The translations under genes and the position numbers were made by a program. This document shows, in pieces, positions 9,890 through 20,107 of a stretch of 64,000 nt of DNA. The stretch is from positions 11,366,603 to 11,430,602 of the forward strand of contig CM065713.1 of NCBI GenBank assembly GCA_017654935.2, in the 5' to 3' direction. Numbering within the stretch: the first letter of the stretch is position 1; every line of letters begins with the position of its first letter. The notes beneath the pieces were generated by a model. It saw only the letters and a program-made list of their open reading frames with translations. It did no database searches and was not told where the DNA came from. The DNA comes from Phymorhynchus buccinoides. Taxonomy: Eukaryota > Mollusca > Gastropoda > Neogastropoda > Raphitomidae.

Positions 9890-10470
9890 ACAGTGCAGCC
9901 CATTTTTGCATGCTACGTGAGTTCGTGTTATCCATCCCACCGGCAACAACACGGCCTACTACTTCCTAACCGTAATAGATGGGAATGGGCTTTAAAGTCC
10001 ATCGTGCGCGCAAGATCTTTCGCGCATGCGTTTAGGTAACTCAAGGAACCTCGGTTTTTAACCCGAGATTTCACCCGCCAATGTCGCCTTTCTTATGCTC
10101 CACAGTGGTTTAACACACCATGTCACTAAAAGGCATCAAATCAGGGCCTGTTCTTCTGAACCTAACCCCATTTTCTTAATTTTGGGAGGTAAGGATAGGC
10201 CTAATGTTTACGGCATGTCACTGAGGAATTCCCAATATTGCAGATATGGGTTTTTTCTCTATACCCAGTTAAGTTTAATGGTATTGCTTGGCGGGGAAAG
10301 GGTTAAGGTCTCATCCGAAGGGACCAGGAAATAGGAGTAAAGTATTCTTCCCAAGGACGCAAACACTGCGAATGGAGCTCGGGAGCTGTCGACACACAGC
10401 GCACTCCACAAACCCGTGGGAATTTGACGGTGTGCGAGGACTTACCAACTACACCACGGCGCCTCTCTGC
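9890..10470 (-). mobile_element. tRNA-headed SINE (GCGCCGTGGTGTAG type) split by a MITE
   Basis: It is a reverse-orientation SINE. Its tRNA-like head lies near 10345-10470 (noisy here, clear at 54463-54540), and its tail 'agcccatttttgcatgctac' is near 9899. A family-1 MITE at 10058-10306 interrupts the body at a TTAA. The block-B and block-C copies show the same arrangement. Confidence 0.65.
10058..10306. mobile_element. piggyBac-like MITE, family 1, inside a SINE
   Basis: TTAA flanks both sides. The SINE halves 'ctcggttt' and 'ggtctcatccga' would join at one TTAA if the MITE were removed. Equivalents are 41363-41594 and 54608-54837. Confidence 0.8.
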
Positions 10471-10852
10471 GTTTCTGTACGCTACAGCATCTCGTTTTCA
10501 CCTTTTGGGGCTCACTCGTGTTAAACTTCGAAAGTTAGCAATAAGTGGAAGCTCTATAGTAATGAAAGTTGTTCACGGTTGTGTGTGTGTGTGTGTGTGT
10601 GCTTGTGTGGTCCAATCTCCAAACTTTAACGTTGACAGTTTTCTCGGGGAAATAGAAGGCGTTCATTGTTCAAACTTTGCACACACATATAGATGTCCAT
10701 GCAAGCTTTGAAACATTAATAACGATTATGATAAATATTAAATACTTAAAACAACACTGTAAACAAATAATAAACAGATAACATTTTAGATTAGGTGGGT
10801 TAGAGAGTATTCAACAGGCAACATGAGTTAAGAAAAGTATTCCACAGTGAAA

Positions 10853-10929
10853 GCCTCGATAGCTCATTGCGTAGAGCGTTCTGTCTCTCATGCCAATGGT
10901 TCCGGGTTCCAATTCTCCGCACGGGCACA
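10853..10929 (+). mobile_element. tRNA-like sequence (SINE head or tRNA pseudogene)
   Basis: It begins 'gcctcgatagctcattgcg' with a D-arm-like A-box, then a T-arm-like 'ggttccgggt' region. In the cleaner copies (42110-42183, 59635-59707) a 5-bp T-stem with a 7-base loop can be drawn. The acceptor stem pairs at only about four of seven positions and no clear anticodon arm forms, so I do not call a functional tRNA. The inverted copy is at about 54011-54084. Confidence 0.55.
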
Positions 10930-11416
10930 TTTTTAAAAAAAAGTTGTATCCATTAACGATAGCTTCATTTGTACTTTAAAATCTTATTGGCAATCTTGTA
11001 CTTTAGACACCCCTCCCTTCAGTCTTTGTTTGTTGTTGTCCCACTTGTGCTTGTTCGAGTGAGCCTTGAAGGCTTTGCCTCTTGTTTTTTTTCTCTCAAA
11101 TATTTAATAATAACCACAAACTATGAACTTTGAACCGCAAAATTTATTAAAAGTGGTTGGGCTGTGATGATTTTTTTTCTTTTTCTTCTAAGTTTCGCTT
11201 TGCTGTATCTTATGAGCTAACATAACCACGATAATTTTGTTCGCTGACTTCTTGTGTTGTGTATACTGTTTCCCCACCCCCTTACTCCCTACCCACCCCC
11301 TCACCCCCCTGCACTTAAACACCCCAACCCCTCCCATACCTAACCCTGCTCACCTACACCCCCTCACCCCTTTCCAAAATCAAATATATATTTGAGTAAA
11401 TACGCCTTTTTTTTTT

Positions 11417-11656
11417 TTAACCATTTCACCGCCAACGTCGCATTTTTTGTACCACAATGATTTAACACCCATATCAATAAAAAGGGTCTGGTATCCAGTG
11501 ACCTTATGTGCTTCAATTTTGGTAGGTAAGGGACAGGCCATAGTTTCGCACGTCACCGAGGAATCGTCAGTATTGCAGACGAAATCTTTTCTCTACCAAG
11601 GTAAAGTTTAATGGTACGTTGGGTCTGAGGATATGGCTAGCGTTGAAAGGGTTTAA
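11417..11656. mobile_element. piggyBac-like MITE, family 1
   Basis: TTAA flanks both ends; the termini are CCATTTCACCGCCA and GCGTTGAAAGGG. Equivalents are 42641-42882, 53293-53537 (inverted) and 60181-60427. 11657-13370 is collinear with 42883-44780 and 60428-62180 and carries no recognisable gene, only short noisy frames. Confidence 0.75.
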
Positions 11657-13370
11657 GCTAAAAAATATCCATAACAGCTTAAAGCTAAAGCATTACTGTG
11701 ATCTAAAAAATAAAACAATCAAGCTGCTTCGTGTTTTTAAAGCAAAAAGAAGGCAAACACGATGATTATCTTTGTTGTTTTCCCGAATTGTGTAAATCGA
11801 TCTTCAATTGGCTTTCGAGCTGTATAAAAGTCTATAAATCCCCTGCACCATTTGGCTTTGAAATGATGACGCGCGCTGTTTTTTTGTTTGTGTTGCTCGC
11901 TGTTGACTGTTGGTGTTTTAGATTAAAACATTCCGCCACATGCCAACGGCAAAAATAAGACAAAAAAGTATGCATATATATCACTTAAGAACCACACACA
12001 CTAAAAAAGCCGGAACGCAGAGGCTTCATTTAAATTATGCAGAGCAATTCCAATAGGCGAGTTTCAGGAAAAAACTAGGGGAGAGCACTTGTGAAAATTA
12101 GAGTGTTTACCTCCATACTCGGTCAAATACCTAGCGACAATGCAACAATGGCGTCGAAGCTTGAAACTGCAGGATTCGAGTCAGCGACTTGCAAAAAATT
12201 TGTAGAAAAAGAGGGGGGACCAGTGATTGCTAAAAGTGATAGAACTGAAAACTGTGACGAAAAAATAACTGGACATCAATTTCAGAATGAGACTGCGTTC
12301 TACATGCTGTCTGTGTCTACTCAAACACAAGAATGCGAGAAGCGCGGGGATTTACCGATGGCAGAGTAAATTCCCCTGTTTGATCCGATGAATAGGGCAC
12401 AAGATAATCCTACACACATAAAATTACTCACCTTCATATTTCCGAACAATTCCTATCAACCCCTTTGCGTTTATTCCAGCCAATATCGGTGGCCAGAAGT
12501 CGGCCAAACATGTCTAACACTGTAACCCGATTAAAATGATGAACTTACTCCTGGAACCACCAAATTATGTTGGTAAACTGGGCCCAAAATGGGTACTGTT
12601 GCTTAAAAATATATTAAAAATTAACTACTGATGGATTGACTTTCAAAGTTCGGGTTTGTGTATAAATGGAAGAATGTTAAAGTTACAATGGTTTTGTTTT
12701 GTATGTGATATTTTTGATTTTTGATTATTGCCAATTTTAATCCAAAAACATAACGAAGTGGGTGTACGGGGGCTGTTTTAGACGGCTTTGTAGGAGAAAG
12801 TAAGGATGTCATGTCGGAAATCAGGCTATAAGGGCTTAACGTGACTCATCGGAATAGGCCCGATTTTGAATGATTAAAAAAAAATAACCAATCGCTCCAG
12901 CCAACACACACCAAGCAAAAGAGACATAAATCAAAAGGAGAAACGAACGAAGATGACGGGTTTTACGTAATGGTTTAGACATAGAGACGTGGTAGATCAG
13001 ACGTTTTTTAATATAGACGACTTTACATGCTTTGTATGCTGCGAATGTATGGGTACGTTTAAAGCGCATCATGTTATTTGTTAGCAGACTTACCAAGCGT
13101 GACATTCAATCTAGGCACAAAGATGCGGACGTTCGCCAAAGTCAAACGATTCTCAGAATTTTTATGGACAAAACTTGTGCAAGGCTGTTGGGTAGCGAAA
13201 ATGGTGACTTCAAATGGTACGGCTTCGGATGGAGAAACCTCTGTCAGGTTTGCATGAATCCGTGGCTACGTAAAGTAAATGTATCTAAACTATGCTTAAA
13301 TGTATGCCCAAGTCTTCTGTGTTTTGTATTTTTTATTTACACTCGTTCAAAGGCGAGGTCAGTCAATATG

Positions 13371-14005
13371 ATTTTTTGGTAAAGGTCAATGAGGTGCCAC
13401 CACCCCACATTTCTCGATAATTGTATTTTCCGTGTATTGCCTTTATTACCATACATAAAGCTGTATTTAGGAAATTTTCACCAAATTACTTTTTGGGAAT
13501 ACAACCGAGCCATAACCCTAACCCTACCCCCCACCCTATAAGACGGGACAAAACGCAACGAACCACAACTGTGACAAATCGCGGTGTACTGCAGTACATA
13601 GTGGAGGTAGGAGGGCTAGGGTAGGATAGGGTTAGATTCAAAAAGGTATTAGCTAAAAATGTTGCCTAAATACAGCTTCAAGGTCGGGTAAGAAAGGCAA
13701 AACGGAAAAAATAGAAGTAACAAGAAATGCAAGGGGGAGGTAGGCACGTCTTACCTTGCCCCCGATTTTGTAAATGTAGCTTAGTAGACATTGCGGATTT
13801 GTTTTTTGACAATATTGATAGCTTTTGGTAAAGGTCACGATGACACAACCCCCCCCCCACCCCTACATTTTCTCAGCTTCCCTGCATTTCACACTTTGCT
13901 TGCCAAAACATAAGCTGTATTTCAGTAATATCTTGTTGAATAGTTACTCACAGTCTGATAAATGCATATATAATGGACCCCCCCCAACCCCCCCATACCA
14001 CCCAC
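13371..14005. repeat. Palindromic unit with inverted telomere-like (CCCTAA/TTAGGG) runs
   Basis: A motif 'aaccctaaccctacccccca' at about 13515 is mirrored by 'gggttag' sequence at about 13620. An 80-100 bp core with 'ctgcagtacatagtgg' lies between them. The outer arms ('ggtaaaggtcaatg...', 'gctgtattta') are also inverted. Better copies are at 44805-45230, 50880-51310 and 62185-62590. The contig ends here in a poly-C run. Confidence 0.7.
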
Positions 14006-14505
14006 NNNNNNNNNNNNNNNNNNNNNNNNNNNNNNNNNNNNNNNNNNNNNNNNNNNNNNNNNNNNNNNNNNNNNNNNNNNNNNNNNNNNNNNNNNNNNNN
14101 NNNNNNNNNNNNNNNNNNNNNNNNNNNNNNNNNNNNNNNNNNNNNNNNNNNNNNNNNNNNNNNNNNNNNNNNNNNNNNNNNNNNNNNNNNNNNNNNNNNN
14201 NNNNNNNNNNNNNNNNNNNNNNNNNNNNNNNNNNNNNNNNNNNNNNNNNNNNNNNNNNNNNNNNNNNNNNNNNNNNNNNNNNNNNNNNNNNNNNNNNNNN
14301 NNNNNNNNNNNNNNNNNNNNNNNNNNNNNNNNNNNNNNNNNNNNNNNNNNNNNNNNNNNNNNNNNNNNNNNNNNNNNNNNNNNNNNNNNNNNNNNNNNNN
14401 NNNNNNNNNNNNNNNNNNNNNNNNNNNNNNNNNNNNNNNNNNNNNNNNNNNNNNNNNNNNNNNNNNNNNNNNNNNNNNNNNNNNNNNNNNNNNNNNNNNN
14501 NNNNN
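14006..14505. other. Assembly gap of exactly 500 N
   Basis: This is a placeholder of round size, so the true distance is unknown. It separates block A from the contig that carries ABHD2 exons 1-7. Confidence 1.
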
Positions 14506-15296
14506 CACGCTCTCCTCTATCAACAAAGCTCCTTCATTATGGACTCAGAGGTTCTTGTCAACAGAATGGATTGAGAGCTTTCTGGCAGACAGACAGCAGA
14601 GCAGTGGTTGGTGATGGAAACTACTTCCGATGTAATCCCTGTAGAATCAAGAGTCCCCCAAGGATCTGTGCTTGGGCCAGCCCTCTTTCTGTTTTACATC
14701 AATGATCTTCCCAGGGAACTAGCCTCAACCAGCCGCCTCTTTGCAGAAAACACTTCCTGCCACATAACAGTTGATTCTCCTGAGGATCATGAAGACCTGC
14801 AACAAGACCTCGACAGAATGGCATCTTGGGAAAGGAAGTGGAGCATGTCCTTCCATCCGGATAAATGCCAGACTCTCCACGTGACCAGGAAGAGGAGTCC
14901 CCTGATCAAGAAATATCAACTCCACGGCCAAGACCTTCAAAGTGTAGAGGAGACGAAATACCTGGGAGTGGGAGTCTCCATCTCACAAGATCTTAGATCT
15001 ATGGGACTCCCACATCTCCAATGTGACAAGCAAAGCCAGCAAAACCCTGGGCTTCCTCCGGCGGAATCTGAAAGTGGGCTTGGGGGTTCCCCCCCCAAAA
15101 TCAAAGAATTTTTCAAGACACTCGTCAGGCCCATCCTTGAGTATGCCTCTCCGGTATGGGACCCCCGTACACTGCGAAAGATGTCGGCAGGGTGGAGAAA
15201 GTACAGCGAAGAGCTGCCCGCTGGGGTGGTGAATAGGCACCGCCAGACATCCAGCATGGAAGAACTTGTACACCCAGCTATACTGAACTCATGGGG
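14506..15296 (+). pseudogene. LINE reverse-transcriptase fragment (Jockey/CR1-like), inactive
   Basis: The frame from about 14638 reads VESRVPQGSVLGPALFLFYI and NDLPRE, the conserved reverse-transcriptase block of non-LTR retrotransposons. DLDRMASWERKWSMSFHPDK follows, then the C-terminal signatures TLVRPILEYASPVWDP and NRHRQTSS. The catalytic FADD box is replaced by FAEN, so both essential aspartates of that box are lost. At least three or four frameshifts (about 15000, 15080, 15190, 15220) break the C-terminal half. The 5' part, including any endonuclease, is missing or in the gap. It lies about 270 bp upstream of the ABHD2 start codon. Confidence 0.9.
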
Positions 15297-15306
15297 GGGT
15301 GGTGCT

Positions 15307-15339
<33 letters not shown>

Positions 15340-15412
15340 GGGGGGGGGGGGGGGGATGGGGGGGTGGGGGGGGGGGGGGGGGGGCAGTGAGAGAGAGAGA
15401 GATTTTTTTGGG
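15297..15412. repeat. Poly-G tract followed by (GA)n
   Basis: Nearly 90 bases of almost pure G, with a few T/A interruptions, run to about 15386. GAGAGAGAGAGA and a T run follow. It could form G-quadruplexes and is error-prone in sequencing. Confidence 0.95.
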
Positions 15413-15559
15413 TGGTTGTTGACTCTAGTTTCTTTTGAAATGTATTTGATGCGGATGTGTTAACATTCATAATTTCAGGCGACCGATTCTCGTTGCTTGC
15501 ACTGAAGGTGGAGTGAAAGAGAGACGAGAGGGGAGGAGAGAGAGAGAGAGAGGAGAGAC

Positions 15560-15754
15560 ATGTTCTGGTGGTTGTGGACGCTATTTGCCTTGGGGCTTTA
15601 CGCCGTTTTGCGCCTGTGCTGCATCTGGCCAGCCCTGCCCTGCCCCCTACCCCATCTTCGTTCAGAGTCCCGCCACTCCCACTTTATTGTTCAGACTCTG
15701 CTGGCGTCGTGTCCCATACTGAGGAGAGCCTCCCACACCCCCACCCCCACCCCC
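15560..15754 (+). CDS. ABHD2: ABHD2 exon 1 (start codon, N-terminal membrane anchor)
   Basis: ATG at 15560 opens MFWWLWTLFALGLYAVLRLC, a hydrophobic segment suited to the single N-terminal membrane anchor of ABHD2. Then comes FIVQTLLASCPILRR, aligning with FLLKSCPLLTKE of vertebrate ABHD2 just before the conserved YIPPLLWG carried by exon 2. A plausible acceptor (aatttcag, 15471-15478) lies upstream, so a non-coding first exon may exist. The donor is CCCC|GTGAGT at 15755. It leaves phase 0, while exon 2 needs phase 2: one base too many, inside a C-rich tract (15737-15754). Either a base-call indel, a different donor or a missed micro-exon explains this. Confidence 0.75.
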
Positions 15755-16120
15755 GTGAGTTGTACACACTGTACATTGTCGTGTTGTTGTTGTTGTTGTT
15801 GTTCCCTGACTTAGCGACTCCAGGGATCATCCCTAACAGCCAGAGCACTTGAACAGTTCCGTACAAAATATGCACCAGCTAGGGATGAGAAACATTACGC
15901 GTGTGACCGTTTTTTGATTACCCCGCCATGTGGGCAGCCCACACTCCGACTTCGGGGGATTTTAGACTGATTATGTTATGCTAGGAGCTTGTCATAAGCT
16001 AAAGACAATCCCCCCCGCATAGCTATGGCAGAGCATAACAACATTTTGATGTAACCTTGGCGTTCTAGCTTATGTCAACTGGTCTGACACAGCCTCATGC
16101 CAAGGCAAGTACTTGTAGTA
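15755..16120. other. ABHD2 intron 1, unassigned part
   Basis: It contains a (GTT)n run near 15782 and a motif 'gtgggcagcccacactccga' near 15930 that resembles dispersed non-coding repeats. No exon is recognisable. Confidence 0.5.
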
Positions 16121-16298
16121 CAGTAGAACTCCCCTTTATAAGACCTTCAAAAATCATCGAAAATGAGGTCTTATAAGGGAGGGTTCTCATAAGGGAGGTA
16201 GTTTTGATACTTACAAAGAAGGGTAGTGTCTCGGAGAAGTAGGTCTTATATGGGAGGGAGTCTTATAATTGGAGGTCTTAAAAGGGAGGTTCCAACTG
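16121..16298. mobile_element. TA-flanked MITE (CAGTAGAACTCCCCT..., pogo/Tc1-like)
   Basis: TA flanks both ends. The left terminus CAGTAGAACTCCCC is the inverted match of the right terminus GGGAGGTTCCAACTG. The interior repeats 'ttataaga' and 'gaggtctta' motifs. Relatives are at 46670-46862 and 49144-49329. Length is about 178 bp, with no coding capacity. Confidence 0.8.
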
Positions 16299-16369
16299 TA
16301 TAGTAGTAGGGAGGGATGAAAATGAGGATGTGTGGTGTGATGATGGAATGATCATCATTATCATCAGAG

Positions 16370-16686
16370 CAGGGCTCCCAGGGACCCCCATTTGGGGGTC
16401 TGTGAAGCACTGAAATTCTACAGGACCCTCTAAAAGAGGAGAAAGGGCGCTCTAATAAATGTTGTATTTCTATTTTATTATTATTATTATTAGGTATGAA
16501 AGTATGTGCACAGGATTGTCCCAAGGGATGTACTAGAAACATTCGTTTTTAGGTCATTTGCTATGCCACTGGGAGCCCTCTATCCCGGCCTCTAGGCCCA
16601 CCTCTATACTGTAACTGTAAGTTGAAGGAGGGTCCCTGGGACCGCCTTGTTTTGTGTTTTTGTGCGGGACGATTATGGGAGCCCTG
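16370..16686. mobile_element. MITE with CAGGGCTCCCA termini (hAT-like guess)
   Basis: The left end CAGGGCTCCCAGGGACC pairs with the right end TTATGGGAGCCCTG. Near the left end is a small perfect hairpin, 'gacccccatttgggggtc'. An inverted-orientation relative lies at 25521-25735. I could not find a clean 8-bp target duplication, so the hAT assignment is tentative. 16687-17377 (intron 1) holds no recognised feature. Confidence 0.6.
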
Positions 16687-17377
16687 ATTATCAGTCATGA
16701 CACAAGATGATGATTAGGTGTTGATGATTTATCATGATAAGAAATATTATCAAAAGAACAGGACAAACAGGATTCATCCGGCAACAATCGTAGCATGTGT
16801 AATTTTTGTATAAATTTGTATTTTATTATAAGTTTGTGGGTTTCCTGCTTGGGAGTCAAGAAATATGTTATGGTGATGCAACCTTAACTTTTGCCTCGGA
16901 TACAAGGCGGTGCCCTGTTTTTCTTTTCAAAGATGGTTGACTGCCCCAAAAAAAATTGATTCAAAGTTCAAGGGGAAAAAAAGTGTTGATTGAATTCTCA
17001 CTTTTACAAGCCTGGAATAAGTATTCAAATTGAAGTATTATGATTTTCTTTTTCACTTCAAGCTTCAGGGTGGGCAACGTCCTTCCCTGACCCCGCCCCT
17101 GTACCATGCCGGAAAAGGCCAGGACCCCTGCCTTGCTTTTTTTTTTTTTTTCATTTTTACTTAAGATTTTCCTTCAGTTAGGCCATCCTATGAATACATT
17201 GAAAACACAAACAAAAGTGAAAAAGAAAATAACCTTTGGAGCATGGGGTAATTAAACAAGCCCGCCGTCGCACATGGGGACAGCCAAAGAAATGCTTGCT
17301 GACGTGGGTCTGGTTGATCTTCAGCGTCTTATCGCTTCTACTGTTGTTGTTAGCACATCAATACTTCCATATGGATA

Positions 17378-18006
17378 TGCTGACTTATTGGGGGTCGCTT
17401 TCACGATTTCGGGTACAGCCTGCACATCATAAAAAGTAAAAGCCTTTGGGTAAGAATGTCTTTTCTGTGTGTAAGTGTGTGTGTGTGTGCTGTGCTCGTG
17501 TTTTGTGTGTTATGATGTGTGGGGTGTTTGGTGTGGGTGTGCGGCGCGCCAACGTGCACCCGTGTGAACTATCCGATTTTTATTTTAATTAATATTTTTC
17601 TAGGATTGTTTGTTGTTGTTATTGTGTTTATTTGATACTATTGGCTTCATTGTTGGTTGTCTAAAAGTTACTTTGGGGATTGGATTTAAGCGCGGGGACG
17701 GGATGGTTGGGGTGGGGGTGGGGGGGTTGAAGGGGGTCGGGTGTTAGTCAGTGTGTTGTGTGTTATGATTATATGCTATGCATTCTCTAATGTATGCATT
17801 TTCATAGAGATGTATGGTGAGGATACGTGAACCAGTCTGTTAGAAAATGTTTGTACGAATGGTGAGTTAAAAGCGCATTGAGTTGCTTAGCAAGATTATA
17901 ACGCGTCTATATAAGCATTTTAATTAATTTTTTTTAAAGCGCTCTGAGCTCTTTGGAGAAAGAGCGCAACAAATATCCGTTATTATTATTTATTATTATT
18001 ATTATC
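17378..18006 (+). mobile_element. LINE/SINE 3' end with (TTA)n tail, abutting ABHD2 exon 2
   Basis: It begins 'gggtcgctttcacgatttcg', passes 'gcctttgggtaagaatgtct' and a (TG)n stretch, and ends 'aaagcgctctgagctctttg' then 'aacaaatatccg' and (TTA)n at about 17979-18006. A close relative is at 26268-26478. The (TTA)n tail stops 8 bases before the acceptor AG of exon 2. Confidence 0.7.
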
Positions 18007-18014
18007 GTTTACAG

Positions 18015-18199
18015 TTACGTTCCTCCGTTGCTATGGGGCAGAAGCGGCCACATACAGACCTTTGGTGTACGCCAAAATCGGGCGCATACTGGACCCCCGT
18101 CCCCGACGGGGTCGCGACACTACAAGATCCTGCAGGACGGGTCGACCTTGACCTTTGACTTCTACACCCCGACGGGCTCCAGCAATTGGCCCACGCAAG
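18015..18199 (+). CDS. ABHD2: ABHD2 exon 2
   Basis: Acceptor cgtttacag and donor AAG|GTCAGT bound 185 bp. The reading is (Y)VPPLLWGRSGHIQTFGVRQN and then ILQDGSTLTFDFYTP. YVPPLLWG-SGHIQT is diagnostic for ABHD2 and separates it from ABHD1 and ABHD3, which have a different sequence here. Entry needs two bases from exon 1 (the first T completes a codon). Exit phase is 1 and joins exon 3 cleanly. The upstream side is a transposon tail; downstream lies a TTC-rich repeat. Confidence 0.93.
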
Positions 18200-18239
18200 G
18201 TCAGTATGGGGTTATGGAGTTAAATGGTGTGGGGTGTTT

Positions 18240-18480
18240 CGTTCTTTCTTCTTCTTTCTTCTTCTTCTTCTTCTCTTCCTTTCGTGTTTTCCCAGGCCAT
18301 ACGGCCATGATGGGTAAGGTTGGTATGTGTTCCGTTGTTTTAGTTTTTTTTCTGGTCTCCCTGCTCTTATGCGCTCAGCCGACACACATTCCAGTTTCGG
18401 AGGAGCTCAAAGGAAAAGATTATTTCAATTTGGAAGATTTTTTTGTTGAAAATAAGTCGGAAAGATATTAGAATAGATGA
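18240..18480 (+). mobile_element. Dispersed repeat, 'cccaggccat..ggccat..atgg' family, left half
   Basis: (TTC)n is followed by 'cccaggccatacggccatga', 'actggtctcc'-like sequence and 'cgacacacattccagtttcg'. It is shared with 28990-29150, 40550-40690 and 9325-9450. In several copies it runs directly into the 'acttccagaaggtggg' right half (here 18895-18995), so the two may be one element of roughly 350-500 bp. Confidence 0.55.
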
Positions 18481-18672
18481 CAGTAAGTAAGGGGAATTTA
18501 AGGCAGAGTCAAAGAGTGGCAGATTGCGCAGGAGAGATTGTGTTCGCTAGAGTGGGGGGGGGGGGGAGAGTGTGTGAGTATGTGTCTGTGAGTGTGAGTG
18601 CTTTGTGTATGTGAGTGCGCGCGCGTGTGGTGTATGTGTGTGCGTGCGTGTGCGCGTGTTTGTACAAGTATA

Positions 18673-18896
18673 TGCTTGAGTAAGTTTGTGTGCGTTTCAG
18701 TGATAATGTGTTTTCTGTGTGTTTGATGAAATGTGTGTGTGTATGTCTGTGTGCAAGAACGCGTTCATGCTCGTGCATGCACGTACGTGCGTGTGTGTCT
18801 GTTTTTGCGTGTGTGAGTGTTTCAATACTGATTGTAAAGCGCTTTGTGCTCGATAAAAAGCGCTATATAAATATCCGTTTATTATTATTATTATTA
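18673..18896 (+). mobile_element. SINE/LINE 3' end with (ATT)n tail
   Basis: It runs from 'cttgagtaagtttgtgtgcg' through 'tgtaaagcgctttgtgctcg' to 'gcgctatataaatatccg' and (ATT)n. It is the plus-orientation relative of 1558-1830. It sits between the two halves of the 'acttccagaaggtggg' repeat, so it probably inserted into it. Confidence 0.65.
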
Positions 18897-19377
18897 GAGG
18901 CACAGAGTTACAAGCACAGAACTTCAGAAGGTGGGGGAACTATTTTTACACCCCCCCCCCCCCCCCCCCCCCCCGGTATCCCCACAGGGAATGTAGGTGT
19001 GGGGGGTGGTTACCTTAATTGTGGGTCATATTTTGGGGTGAAAGCCGGAAGGTACTATCATTCTTCCTTTTTCATGTTGTTATAGTACCCTCTGGCTTAT
19101 ACACAACGAATGTTAGCTTATTCTTTAACCCTTAAAAAAAAAAAAAAAAAAAAAAAAAGTAATTGCAGTGAGATTTCACAAACGGCTGGAAGTACAAAGT
19201 AAACTGTGGGATGAGGTTATTTCAAGTGACGATCCGGTTTTTGGGGTTCAAAAGCATGTTTCACAGTCTTTTGTCTCTGTCTATGTCTCTCTTTGTGTCT
19301 CTGTATCTCTCTCTCTCAGGGCTGAGTGTAAAAAAAAGCAATGCTTATCTCATTACCCTATATAAATACAAATTTGG

Positions 19378-19391
19378 TTTTTTTTTTTTCT

Positions 19392-19443
<52 letters not shown>

Positions 19444-19487
19444 TCTCTCTGTCTCTCTCTGTCTGTCTGTCTCTCTCTCTTCCATCT

Positions 19488-19520
<33 letters not shown>

Positions 19521-19523
19521 TAC

Positions 19524-19554
<31 letters not shown>

Positions 19555-19610
19555 CTCTCCTCTCTCTCTCTCTCTCATCTCCCCCCCACACTCTCTCTCT
19601 CTCTCTGTGA
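19378..19610. repeat. (CT)n microsatellite
   Basis: About 230 bp of CTCTCT carries minor interruptions (gtct, cttacct, catctccc). The long Ser/Leu-only frames across it are artefacts. 18996-19377 has a poly-C run, a poly-A run at 19134-19158 and nothing coding. Confidence 0.97.
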
Positions 19611-19791
19611 GTGGGTGTGGGAAAATATGAGAAAATGTAAGGATTTGTATAAAATGTATTGAAATGTTATTTTTCATATTTTTCACTTTGTAGTTATCTT
19701 TCCTTATTAGTTATATTGTTTCGTTAAATTTTGTTCTTTGCTGTGAAAATGATGCTTTCCCCCATGTCAGAAGAACATTTTGTTAATGACA

Positions 19792-20038
19792 TTAACCCTT
19801 TCACCGCCAATGTCGCATTTTAGCACCACAGTGGTTTAACACCCATGTCACTAAAAGGCATCAAATCAGGGCCTGTTATCCAAAGACCCTATTTTCTTAA
19901 TTTTGGGAGGTAAGGATAGGCCTAATGTTATGCATGTCACAGAGGAATTTGCAATATTGCAGATATTTTATTTTCTCTGCCCAGTTAAGTTTAATGGTAT
20001 TTTTGGGCTGAAAAATGGCTGGCGGCGAAAGGGTTAAA
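19792..20038. mobile_element. piggyBac-like MITE, family 1 (clean single-copy-region example)
   Basis: TTAA flanks are at 19792-19795 and 20035-20038. The termini CCCTTTCACCGCCA and TGGCGGCGAAAGGG are almost perfect inverted repeats. It lies in ABHD2 intron 2, outside the duplicated blocks, so it is an independent insertion. Confidence 0.88.
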
Positions 20039-20107
20039 CAATCAAAGCGTCTCTCTCTCTCCCTCTCTTGTATGATGGTGTGTCCTAGGTTTGTAAGTAG
20101 CAAAGTA

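Larger units (their letters stand above)
1..14005 (+). repeat. Block A: direct large-scale copy of 30536-45475
   Basis: The block runs collinear with about 30536-45475, from the first base to the edge of the assembly gap. It includes the GTGTACCC minisatellite, the tandem 'aactccgccg' units, ABHD2 exons 8 and 9, the hairpin intron, the MITEs and the telomere-like palindromes. Differences seen by eye are scattered substitutions, microsatellite length changes, and several large indels: a 78-bp SINE tail present only in A (5263-5340), about 240 bp missing from A near 4765, and about 450 bp missing from A near 6368. From about 8.1 kb to 14.0 kb, A also carries many one-base insertions relative to B, as an unpolished contig end would. 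It is either a true partial tandem duplication or the alternative haplotype left in the scaffold; I favour the latter. Confidence 0.9.

Noticed and set aside
10853..10929. Functional tRNA gene
   Set aside because: The T-arm is convincing but the acceptor stem does not pair and no clear anticodon arm exists. All copies lie in duplicated repeat DNA.
19211..19686. Long Ser/Leu-rich and Arg/Glu-rich frames
   Set aside because: They are translations of a (CT)n microsatellite on both strands.
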